From Peribacillus simplex (GTDB lineage: Bacteria; Bacillota; Bacilli; Bacillales; DSM-1321): a stretch of 64,000 nucleotides of DNA. The notes below the pieces were generated by a model. That model saw only the letters and a program-made list of their open reading frames with translations, was not told the origin of the DNA and did no database searches. The first letter of the stretch is position 1, and every line of letters starts with the position of its first letter. Made by a program: the position numbers and the translations under genes. Below are positions 36,722 to 44,914 of the stretch, piece by piece. The DNA is taken from the NCBI RefSeq assembly GCF_001542915.1, contig NZ_LNNH01000029.1, positions 1-64,000 of the forward strand, read 5' to 3'.

Positions 36722-37768
36722 TTAATAGTTCATGGCCACCATCGCACCCTGCTTGAGTGATCTGCAAGAGTGCCTTTCCACGAAATGATGTGGAATGATG
36801 GCACCAGCAGGAGCATCTCCAGTTTGCAGCATCTGAATGATGCCCTTGGCCGCCTGATAGCCTAAATCGAAAATATTAATATCCACTGAGGTCAGGGCAG
36901 GTAAAGATAATTCCGAGAAAAGCACATTATTGAAACTGACGATGGACATTTCTTCCGGCGTGCGAATCCCCATCTCCCGAAGTGACTGCACGACGCCTAG
37001 TGCCATAAGGTCATCACTGACCACCAAGGCTGTTGGAGGCTCGTCAACGGAAAGCAGCCTTTTCGCCGCTGCCTGTCCACCTTCATGCAAGAAGTCTTCA
37101 TGTAAGGTATATTCATTCCTCGGAACGATGCCAGCCCTTTTCAGCGCTCGTTCAAACCCTGACAAACGATCGAGTGTCATCACAAGGGTTGCATCTCCTC
37201 CAATGAAGCCGATTCTTTCATGTCCGAGCTGAATGAGGTAATCTGTTGCCTGTTCTGCAGCGAGGACATTATCATTATCTACATACGTTAGCTCCTCGAT
37301 GAAATCGTAAGGTTTCCCGATGATGACGAAGGGAAATCCCCTTTCTCTCAAATAGGTCAGAATATGATCATTCAACCTTGAATACATCAAGATGATTCCA
37401 TCAACCATCCCGCCCTGCACCATATTTACGACTCCATTGTAGATTTCGTCTTCTGTTTTCCCCGTACTAAGCAAAAGTGAATAGTGGTTTTCCTGAGCTC
37501 CCTCACTAAGGCCTTGCAATATCGTCGGAAAAAAAGGATTTTGATAAAATTCTATTGATGAGCTTGGCAGTACCAAGCCAATGATCCTCGTTGTCTGATT
37601 AGCAAGGCTGCGTGCAATGAAGTTTGGGTGATAGCCTAGTTTTTTCATTGCCTTTCGCACACGCACTTTCGTTTTTTCACTTATCCGAGGATTATTCGCG
37701 ATCACCCTGGATACCGTTGAAGGTGCAACTTTCGCTAACTGTGCCACATCTTTTATCGTGATTGCCAT
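36722..37768 (-). CDS. LacI-family repressor, MalR-like
   Basis: A 348-residue regulator. N-terminal helix-turn-helix TIKDVAQLAKVAPSTVSRVI (about 3-22) and hinge VRKAMKKLGYHPNFIARSL, then a sugar-binding-like core and GFIGG in the ligand domain. Its position beside alpha-glucosidase and neopullulanase genes points to maltose/maltodextrin control, comparable to B. subtilis MdxR (YvdE), though this is an inference. GGGGAGAGGGG precedes the ATG. Own promoter, since a terminator separates it from the alpha-glucosidase gene. Confidence 0.88.
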   Translation of the reverse strand: MAITIKDVAQLAKVAPSTVSRVIANNPRISEKTKVRVRKAMKKLGYHPNFIARSLANQTTRIIGLVLPSSSIEFYQNPFFPTILQGLSEGAQENHYSLLLSTGKTEDEIYNGVVNMVQGGMVDGIILMYSRLNDHILTYLRERGFPFVIIGKPYDFIEELTYVDNDNVLAAEQATDYLIQLGHERIGFIGGDATLVMTLDRLSGFERALKRAGIVPRNEYTLHEDFLHEGGQAAAKRLLSVDEPPTALVVSDDLMALGVVQSLREMGIRTPEEMSIVSFNNVLFSELSLPALTSVDINIFDLGYQAAKGIIQMLQTGDAPAGAIIPHHFVERHSCRSLKQGAMVAMNY

Positions 37769-37969
37769 GTCGTTCCCCTCTCCCCTCTTTAGCCTTAATT
37801 GACTTCATTTATAAATGCCCATGAATACTTCTTGAAATTATTTATATTTATACATTTGTATGTATTCATAATACACTCAGTCCAACAGTTATATCCATAC
37901 TTTTTTTATGGTCATTTGCTTTTTTTCAGAAAATACTAACTATTCCTCTTTTTATCTTTTTCAAATAAA
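37769..37969. other. AT-rich regulatory gap upstream of malR-like gene
   Basis: About 200 bases, very AT-rich; contains ATACATTTGTATGTAT, a partly symmetric sequence at about 37852-37867, which is a possible operator. No gene seen. Confidence 0.35.
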
Positions 37970-37970
37970 A

Positions 37971-38005
37971 AGAAGCTGATTTTCGGATCAGCTTCTAAAA
38001 AAAAA
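37971..38005 (-). terminator. Alpha-glucosidase terminator
   Basis: AGAAGCTGAT / ATCAGCTTCT (37971-37980, 37987-37996); the minus strand exits in TTTTTATTTG. Confidence 0.9.
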
Positions 38006-38087
38006 TGTAAGGGCATTGGGGGAAGGAAAGGTCAGACGACTAACCATATGTGGATATAGAGTCACATTCAATGATTTTCCATTTGGT

Positions 38088-39737
38088 TCAATAACGATAA
38101 ATCCTTGTTTCATATGGCCGTAAACCAATAATGGAACCTTCCGGACAATCATCATAGTTAGCAAGCAATAGCTCCATTTCCCCCCAAGGGGAAAGATCGA
38201 TTTGATGGTGATTCATGCTGAAATTACATACTACCTTGACTGAATCACCATTCATACTTCTTGTATAAATATAAAGATCCGGGTGATCTTCCCATAATAA
38301 TTCGTATTCTCCGTAAACTAGGACCTCATGTTTTTTTCTTAGCTGAATCATCTTTTTATAAAAATGGTAAATCGATGAAGGGTCTTCCTTCTGCCGTTCG
38401 ACATTAATCGCCCGATAATTGGAATTGACCCTCATCCACGGCGTCCCATTAGTGAATCCGCCATTATCTTGTTCACTCCATTGCATCGGGGTCCTTGAAT
38501 TATCACGGCCGCTATGCCATATGATGTGCATGATTTCGTCATGCGGGCGGCCTTTGGAGGTCTCAATGCGATAGAAGTTTTTCATTCCGACATCATCATA
38601 ATCATCTATCGAGTCAAATCGGACATTCGTCATGCCTATTTCCTGACCTTGATAAATGAAAGGGGTCCCTTGCATGAAAAAGTATAGAGCCCCAATCATT
38701 TTTGCGCTCTCCAGCCAATATTGATGATCATTTCCCCATGTCGATACACTTCTGGGTTGATCATGGTTTTCAAAAAATAAGGCATTCCAGCCTTTATCCT
38801 TTAGGCCCTTTTGCCATTTGGTCATGGCGCGTTTAAGCCCGATTACATCCACATGCTGATTTTGTCCTCGATTCCAAAGTCCAAGGTGTTCGAATTGAAA
38901 GATCATATTGAACTTCCCATTCGCTTCCCCGACCCACTCTTCAGCCTGCTCGATCCTGACGCCATTGGCTTCCCCGACCGTCATGATATCATATTGGGAG
39001 AAAGTTTCCTCTTTAAGCTCTAGCAGGTAATCGAGTATCCCATCCTGGTTCGTGTGCATTTCAAACGCAGGTACATACTGATGCCAATAAGGGTTTGCCA
39101 TATCCGGCAGGCCCTCCCGCTTATGAATGTGCGTGATCGCATCAATCCGGAAGCCATCAATCCCCTTATCAAGCCACCAATTGACCATTTTATACAGGGC
39201 TTTCCGCACATCAGCATTTTTCCAATTTAAGTCTGGCTGCTTTTCGGCAAAAAGATGTAAATAGTATTGATGGGTACCTTCATCGAATTTCCAGGCACTT
39301 CCTGAAAAAATACTTTCCCAATTATTCGGCTCGCGGCCGTCATGACCATCCCTCCATATATACCAATCGCGTTTCGGATTATCTCTGGACGACCGTGACT
39401 CAATGAACCAAGGATGCTCATCACTCGTATGGTTCAACACAAGATCGAGGATCACCTTCATGCCGCGCTGGTGAACATCTTTCAATAGTAGCTCGATATC
39501 ATCGATTGATCCGAACTCTTCCGAAACTGCTTGATAATCACTAATGTCATAGCCATTATCAGCATTGGGAGATTTATAAAATGGACATATCCAAATGACG
39601 TCGATCCCTAAATCCTGGAGGTAATCGAGTTTGGAAATCACTCCTTTTAAATCTCCCACTCCATCACCATTACTATCCATGAAGCTGCGTGGATAAATTT
39701 GATAACAAACGGCTTCTTTCCACCAAGTCTTGATCAT
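38088..39737 (-). CDS. Intracellular alpha-glucosidase (oligo-1,6-glucosidase type)
   Basis: Hydrolyses maltose, isomaltose and short oligosaccharides inside the cell. GH13 family, 549 residues, no signal peptide. The nucleophile is Asp199 (GFRIDAITH), acid/base Glu256 (VGEANG) and Asp326 (FENHDQPR), all intact. DLVLNHTSD lies near 98. The ATG at 39735-39737 follows GGGGGG; the frame's upstream part is not used. It is similar to B. subtilis MalL. Follows the GH13-like gene by 70 bases on the same strand. Confidence 0.95.
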   Translation of the reverse strand: MIKTWWKEAVCYQIYPRSFMDSNGDGVGDLKGVISKLDYLQDLGIDVIWICPFYKSPNADNGYDISDYQAVSEEFGSIDDIELLLKDVHQRGMKVILDLVLNHTSDEHPWFIESRSSRDNPKRDWYIWRDGHDGREPNNWESIFSGSAWKFDEGTHQYYLHLFAEKQPDLNWKNADVRKALYKMVNWWLDKGIDGFRIDAITHIHKREGLPDMANPYWHQYVPAFEMHTNQDGILDYLLELKEETFSQYDIMTVGEANGVRIEQAEEWVGEANGKFNMIFQFEHLGLWNRGQNQHVDVIGLKRAMTKWQKGLKDKGWNALFFENHDQPRSVSTWGNDHQYWLESAKMIGALYFFMQGTPFIYQGQEIGMTNVRFDSIDDYDDVGMKNFYRIETSKGRPHDEIMHIIWHSGRDNSRTPMQWSEQDNGGFTNGTPWMRVNSNYRAINVERQKEDPSSIYHFYKKMIQLRKKHEVLVYGEYELLWEDHPDLYIYTRSMNGDSVKVVCNFSMNHHQIDLSPWGEMELLLANYDDCPEGSIIGLRPYETRIYRY

Positions 39738-39806
39738 GATGAATCCCCCCGAACCTGTTTTCACAAAGCCTTAGGGACATAGTTTTCAGCCAGCTACAAG
39801 AGGTGA

Positions 39807-41342
39807 TTATTTTGGTTGGTTCCTTTTTGACCGTTTAATGACCAAAGCAATGAATATAGCAAAAATGACAAGAACCAATCCTATAACGATCAGGTAAGGG
39901 ATATTGATGATGGACTTAGGTGACAGTGTGTAGACCTCTGTCGTCTCCCTGTCGATTACAATTGTGTAACTGTTGCCCTTACTGCGCACCAGATCGCCAT
40001 TCAGCATGCCTCTTAGCTCTTTGTTCTTTTCCAGTTGCTTATCGGAAAGCTTTATCGTTTGGGTCCCAGACGTATTGTTCATGACGACAACCATCGTCTC
40101 CTTGCCATGAACACGTTTGAATACCGAGGCTCCCCCCTGTTCATATAAAATTTCCATATCCCCCTTTGTCAAAGCAGGGTGCATGTCTCTAAGATCAGAA
40201 AGCTTCGTAATGTATTCCACCAGCTCCTGTTCTGTCTTAAAATTCATCAATTTATGATTGTCAGGAGCCAAATTGCCATTCAAAGCAATTTCGGAGCCAT
40301 AAAATACGATTGGCACTCCTGGCATCGTATAAAGATAGGACAACGCCATTTTCCATCTGGAACCCGGATTTTCATTATGATCGGCTGCATCCTTGGTAAA
40401 ACGCGGCATACTCTGGGTATCCATGAACAATGCTTGGGGGGCCTTACCGCCGAACTTCGCTTCACTGTCCTCGAATGCATTAAAAACCGGCTTCAATTCT
40501 TTGTCGGGAGCGGAAAACGCTTCCCTTAATGCACCATTTTGCGGATAGGCCATAAAGGCATCCATTCCCGTTTCCTTGTAGCTTGAAATCGTATCGGCAT
40601 CACCATTTACACCGCCGATTGTATAGAAATTTGATTTTTCAGATTTGACTGCATCCACAAATTCCTTCCAAAAATCTTTTCCCACGTATTGGACTTTATT
40701 TAAACGGTACCCATCAATATCAGTTTCCGTTATCCACCATTTTGCAGCATCAAGTAGATATTCCCTTGTTGCCTCATTGTCTTGATTCAAATCGGGAAGA
40801 CCGTCGTGCCAGCCTGTTTCCATTAGCTTTTGGTCGCCGTCATTGGAGATTTCTTTTTTATCATGGAACCATCCTTGTTTATCTTCCTCATTCAGCCAAG
40901 ATGAATGAGGTCCCACATTATTGGCCTGAAAATCAAGAATCACTTTCATGTCAAGATCATGGGCCTCATTCACGAGCTTTTTAAATTCTTTCATTGTCCC
41001 ATAGTGTTGATCCGTTTTATAAAAATCGGTCACCCAATCCCCATGATAGCCCTTATCTTCATTAGCAAAAATCGGTGAAAGGATGATAGCGGTATAACCC
41101 ATGTCCTTTAAATAATTCAGTTTCTTCGTGACACCTTCAAAATCCCCGCCATTAAACGCAGAAGGGTCATTTACATTCGCATCACCATTATTTTTGGTGT
41201 TGCCATCGAAAAATCGGTCCACCATTAATGAATATACGATTTCATCCGTCCAAGTTCGTTGTTCTTTTTCAGCTGCTCCTACTGGAATGGCGTAAAAAAG
41301 AAGCAACGGAATTAAAGCGAGTGATAACACTCCATTTCTCAT
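39807..41342 (-). CDS. Membrane-anchored GH13-like protein with altered catalytic residues
   Basis: A 511-residue amylase-fold protein with a signal peptide (residues 1-24) and a C-terminal membrane helix (about 482-502, then KRSKRNQPK), so the body is outside, tethered to the membrane. Region I is D137-F-Q-A-N-N142 (usual DxxxNH); region II is GYRLN215 (usual GxRxD nucleophile); region III is IGG244 (usual GE acid/base); region IV is MDTQ310-S311 (usual HD). Three catalytic positions are changed, so hydrolase activity is unlikely. Its Ca-site-like loop NGDANVND is kept. AGGAGGAGAG precedes the ATG. It may bind starch or maltodextrin at the surface. Confidence 0.93.
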   Translation of the reverse strand: MRNGVLSLALIPLLLFYAIPVGAAEKEQRTWTDEIVYSLMVDRFFDGNTKNNGDANVNDPSAFNGGDFEGVTKKLNYLKDMGYTAIILSPIFANEDKGYHGDWVTDFYKTDQHYGTMKEFKKLVNEAHDLDMKVILDFQANNVGPHSSWLNEEDKQGWFHDKKEISNDGDQKLMETGWHDGLPDLNQDNEATREYLLDAAKWWITETDIDGYRLNKVQYVGKDFWKEFVDAVKSEKSNFYTIGGVNGDADTISSYKETGMDAFMAYPQNGALREAFSAPDKELKPVFNAFEDSEAKFGGKAPQALFMDTQSMPRFTKDAADHNENPGSRWKMALSYLYTMPGVPIVFYGSEIALNGNLAPDNHKLMNFKTEQELVEYITKLSDLRDMHPALTKGDMEILYEQGGASVFKRVHGKETMVVVMNNTSGTQTIKLSDKQLEKNKELRGMLNGDLVRSKGNSYTIVIDRETTEVYTLSPKSIINIPYLIVIGLVLVIFAIFIALVIKRSKRNQPK

Positions 41343-41413
41343 ATCCGCTCTCCTCCTAGCTATCTCTTTACGCCTTTAAGATTAGCCTTTTGACCACTTC
41401 TCGTCAAATCCAA

Positions 41414-41443
41414 ATTATAAAAAACTTTACACTTAAGGGACAA
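41414..41443 (-). promoter_or_regulatory. Candidate promoter of the GH13-like gene
   Basis: Minus-strand TTGTCC (41438-41443), 18 bases, TATAAT (41414-41419), about 70 bases upstream of the start. It suggests a transcript separate from the malE-like gene. Confidence 0.5.
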
Positions 41444-41492
41444 ATTGGGCATGGGGGAGGAACGCAATGAAATCGAACAGGGAACGCGAAAA

Positions 41493-42746
41493 TCATTCTT
41501 TTTTTATCGCCTTCACCGCTTCATCCAACGTCCTTTTCGGTTTAGCTTTTTCCATCGTTATCCGATTCATGGCAGAATCCATCGGTCTCCATACTTTGTT
41601 CATTTCCGGAATATTCGGCACAGGTTCAGCGTATTGTAATTGTATGCTTAAGGCTTGTGCCCTTTCATTTTCTTTAATCAATTTATTATGACTGAACGAT
41701 TTGTTCGGCGGGACATCACCAGTTGTTTCATAACGTTGGATTGCCTGTTTGTCACTTGTCAGATACTCGACCAATTTTGTAGACCAGTAAGGATGTTTCG
41801 TGAAGGCCGTTACATGCCAGCCTTTGACTTCCAGGAATGATTTCATCGGCATGCCATTCGGCAATTCAGGCAAAGGCGCCATTCCTGTTTCCTTTTTCCC
41901 GGAAAATGAGTTTGCGTCCCCAAGGAATGAAGCCAATTCCCCTTGACTATACAGCTTTTCGATCGCAGCCCCGTCGCCTTTTGGGATCAAATTCGTTTTA
42001 TACCATTTTTGGATATAGGCAGCTGCTTTGATGGCATGCTTATCATTCAAACCAATGTCCGAAGGGTTGAAATTCCCGTTTTCATCGTGGAATACGTAGC
42101 TTCCCATTCCTGCCATCACGCCATACGCATCATGAAATCCATTCCATTCGGCGTGAAAACCATAGGCGTTCTCTTTTCTTAATTTCTTCGAGATTTTATA
42201 TAAGTCATTCATCGTTTCGGGAGCTTTAGACAGTATTTTTTTATTGTAAATCAATACGGAGGTGTTTACCGATTTCGGCAATCCAAATACCTTATCTTGA
42301 TACATTTCAGCCCGGATCGAAGATTCATGGAAGGCATCCGTTACCTCATCCTCCACCTTCACTTCCTGAATCAGGCCTTCCTTCACGAGCTGACCGACTT
42401 GCCGATGAGAAAATGTTACGACATCCGGGGCTTTTCCGTTTCCGATTGGGCCATCACGGCGCAGGCGGTCATGCATTTCTTCAGCAATTTCCAGTTCTTC
42501 ATGTACAACTTTAATGCCATATTCTTTTTCAAAGCCTTCGATAACTGGCTTTAGGGCCTCAGCTTTACCTTTTTCCTCCCAAATGACCATTTTTTCCGGT
42601 TTCGCTTCTTCGGTGGTTTCTTCCACAGTTTTCTTATTATCCTTGACGATTCTATTTTCCTTATCTGAATCAGTACCACAAGCACTTGCCATCATGATCA
42701 AAAATATGGACATGAACAAATGAAATATCTGCTTCTTCAATTTCAT
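41493..42746 (-). CDS. MalE-like extracellular solute-binding lipoprotein
   Basis: A 417-residue sugar-binding-type protein with lipobox ASAC (Cys23) so it is anchored in the outer face of the membrane. The family start MVIWEEKGKAEALKPVIEGFEKEY and PLPELPNGMPMKSF match maltose-type binders. Two regions that usually carry sugar contacts read SHRQVGQL and LGDANSFS instead of forms such as HDRVG and NGPWA. No permease (MalF/MalG type) or ATPase gene lies beside it. AAAGGAG lies 2-3 bases before the ATG. Divergent from the neopullulanase gene. Confidence 0.88.
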   Translation of the reverse strand: MKLKKQIFHLFMSIFLIMMASACGTDSDKENRIVKDNKKTVEETTEEAKPEKMVIWEEKGKAEALKPVIEGFEKEYGIKVVHEELEIAEEMHDRLRRDGPIGNGKAPDVVTFSHRQVGQLVKEGLIQEVKVEDEVTDAFHESSIRAEMYQDKVFGLPKSVNTSVLIYNKKILSKAPETMNDLYKISKKLRKENAYGFHAEWNGFHDAYGVMAGMGSYVFHDENGNFNPSDIGLNDKHAIKAAAYIQKWYKTNLIPKGDGAAIEKLYSQGELASFLGDANSFSGKKETGMAPLPELPNGMPMKSFLEVKGWHVTAFTKHPYWSTKLVEYLTSDKQAIQRYETTGDVPPNKSFSHNKLIKENERAQALSIQLQYAEPVPNIPEMNKVWRPMDSAMNRITMEKAKPKRTLDEAVKAIKKE

Positions 42747-43115
42747 TCTCCTTTTTAAAATGTTTATTCTATCATGTCCAAAAGCGCCGAATTGTTTACA
42801 GTGCTTGTTTTTCAGTTCAATAAATCGGACGAAGCCCCAAGAATGAAAGCGATGCCAACTCTGTTGTTACCATTATATGAACGGCTTTCATTTTTACAAC
42901 ATGTTCCTCTTTGTATTTATTTCCTTGTCGAGATGAATAATTTTTGTTATTTTTTAATTAATTCCCGCTTTTTTCAATTATTATCGGGTATATAACCATA
43001 TTGAAAAATACATGTTCCGGCTGTACCCAATTATACTGACTCTTCCACATTCATAGCCTGGCGTTCCCTTTTTCAATTCACTTCCTCAAATACACTTATA
43101 GAATTGGAGTGATCA
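42747..43115. other. Divergent regulatory region of the maltodextrin island
   Basis: About 370 bases holding both outward promoters. TTGTCG-N17-TATTTT (from about 42927) could serve the neopullulanase gene. It contains a candidate cre site (42844-42857). No gene seen. Confidence 0.5.
42844..42857. promoter_or_regulatory. Candidate CcpA cre site
   Basis: TGAAAGCGATGCCA matches the consensus TGWAANCGNTNWCA at all but one position (C for W at position 12). CcpA binding here would repress the maltodextrin genes when glucose is present. Confidence 0.55.
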
Positions 43116-44870
43116 TTGTTGGAATTTTCTTCGATACACCATAGACCTACTGACAATTTCGCCTATACCATCGACAAAGAAACTCTACATATCCGCCTGC
43201 GTACGAAAAGACAAGATATCTCCTCAGTAGGATTGATTTTTGGGGATCCATACATATCGGATAAAGGACAATGGCTATATGAGGAGAAAGCGATGAGCCT
43301 ATCCGGACGCGATGCCCATTATGATTATTGGGATGTGTATGTGTTGCCCCCATACCGAAGAATTCGCTATGGCTTCAAGATCCGTTCAGGAGATGATATG
43401 GCCATCTACACGGAAAAGGGTTTTTTCAAAGAAGTTCCAAGGGACCCAGGAAGCTATTTCGCCATTCCCTATCTGCATCAAAATGAAATATTCGGTGCTC
43501 CTGAATGGGTAAAAGATACAATTTGGTACCAAATTTTCCCAGAACGATTTGCGAACGGCAACCCTGATAACGACCCAGAAGGTGCAAAGCCTTGGGGGAG
43601 CGAAGAACCGACCGTGGATAATTTTTTTGGCGGTGACTTTGAAGGGATCATTGAACATTTAGATTATTTGGAAGGGCTTGGCATTAACGGGATCTACTTC
43701 ACGCCAATCTTCGAGGCCCATTCCAATCACAAGTACGATACGATCGATTACCGGAAAATCGACCCTCAATTCGGAACCGAGGAAACATTGAAGACACTCA
43801 TACAGGAGTGCCACAAGCGTGGTATCCGCGTCATGCTGGATGCCGTTTTCAACCATAGCGGCTACTACTTCCCACCTTTCCAGGATTTACTCGAGAAGGG
43901 AGAGGAATCAAAGTATAAGGACTGGTTCCACCCCCATGATTTCCCCCTTCATGGAGGGGAAAGGCCGAATTATGAAACATTCGGTTTTTTCGAATCGATG
44001 CCGAAATTGAATACAGCGAATCCGGAGGTAAAGGAATACCTGCTTGAAGTATCGACCTATTGGATCAAGGAGTATGATATAGATGCGTGGCGGCTGGACG
44101 TAGCCAATGAAGTCGACCATCCCTTCTGGCGTGATTTCCGAAAAGCGGTCAAAGAAATCAAGCCAGACCTATATATCCTTGGAGAAATCTGGCACGACTC
44201 CATGCCTTGGCTGCGCGGCGACCAGTTTGATGCCGTGATGAATTACCCGTTCACCAACCAAGTTTTTCGCCTGGTGGCTTCGCAAACCATCAATGCTCGC
44301 GAGTTCATCGAGGAAATGACAGCCATTTATCAGAGCTATCCGACCAATGTTTTTGACGTAACGTTCAATCTGCTCGGAAGTCATGATACACCGCGGATTT
44401 TCACCGATTGCGGCGAGGATTTGGCCCGAGCCAAACTAATCCACGCCATCCTGCTGACCTTCAATGGCAGCCCCTGCATTTATTATGGTGATGAGATCGG
44501 CTTGACAGGCGGCATGGATCCAGGATGCCGAAAATGCATGGTTTGGGAAGAAGAAAAACAAAACAGCGAGCTTTTAAATGAAATCAAGGAATTGATTCGG
44601 TTAAGGAAAGAAGAACGGTTATTGGCAAATGAAGGGATGTTCAAATTTTTGGATACTAGCGGAAACGAAGATATCGTTGCTTACTTAAAATATAATCAAG
44701 ATCGTTCCGTGGTGGTCCTCGTTAATCCAACCGAGGCTTTCCAATCCTTCCCCCTTCCTTTTGACTTGAGGGGACGGACCGTTACGGATTTAAGAACGAA
44801 AGCAGCCATTAAGGAACGGCAAATTGAATTGGGTAACTATGAATATAAAATCTTGGCATTCGATCATTGA
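43116..44870 (+). CDS. Neopullulanase / maltogenic amylase-type enzyme
   Basis: Cleaves maltodextrin, pullulan or cyclodextrin inside the cell. 584 residues: an N-terminal CBM34-like domain (about 1-120) and a GH13_20 catalytic barrel with WYQIFPERFANG, nucleophile Asp328 (AWRLDVANEVDH), acid/base Glu357 (LGEIWHD) and Asp424 (GSHDTPR). No signal peptide. Comparable to B. subtilis YvdF (588). TTG start (43116 or 43119), GGAG upstream. Divergent from the MalE-like gene. Confidence 0.93.
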   Translation: MLEFSSIHHRPTDNFAYTIDKETLHIRLRTKRQDISSVGLIFGDPYISDKGQWLYEEKAMSLSGRDAHYDYWDVYVLPPYRRIRYGFKIRSGDDMAIYTEKGFFKEVPRDPGSYFAIPYLHQNEIFGAPEWVKDTIWYQIFPERFANGNPDNDPEGAKPWGSEEPTVDNFFGGDFEGIIEHLDYLEGLGINGIYFTPIFEAHSNHKYDTIDYRKIDPQFGTEETLKTLIQECHKRGIRVMLDAVFNHSGYYFPPFQDLLEKGEESKYKDWFHPHDFPLHGGERPNYETFGFFESMPKLNTANPEVKEYLLEVSTYWIKEYDIDAWRLDVANEVDHPFWRDFRKAVKEIKPDLYILGEIWHDSMPWLRGDQFDAVMNYPFTNQVFRLVASQTINAREFIEEMTAIYQSYPTNVFDVTFNLLGSHDTPRIFTDCGEDLARAKLIHAILLTFNGSPCIYYGDEIGLTGGMDPGCRKCMVWEEEKQNSELLNEIKELIRLRKEERLLANEGMFKFLDTSGNEDIVAYLKYNQDRSVVVLVNPTEAFQSFPLPFDLRGRTVTDLRTKAAIKERQIELGNYEYKILAFDH

Positions 44871-44875
44871 GGCAA

Positions 44876-44914
44876 GGAAAAAGGGGCAAGGAAAATTTTC
44901 CTGCCCCTTTTTTC
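44876..44914. terminator. Bidirectional terminator between neopullulanase and asnO
   Basis: AAAGGGGCA-A-GGAAAA / TTTTCC-T-GCCCCTTT palindrome followed by TTT on both sides. Confidence 0.9.

Noticed and set aside
37852-37867. MalR operator
   Set aside because: The ATACATTTGTATGTAT symmetry is imperfect and AT-rich sequence produces such patterns by chance.
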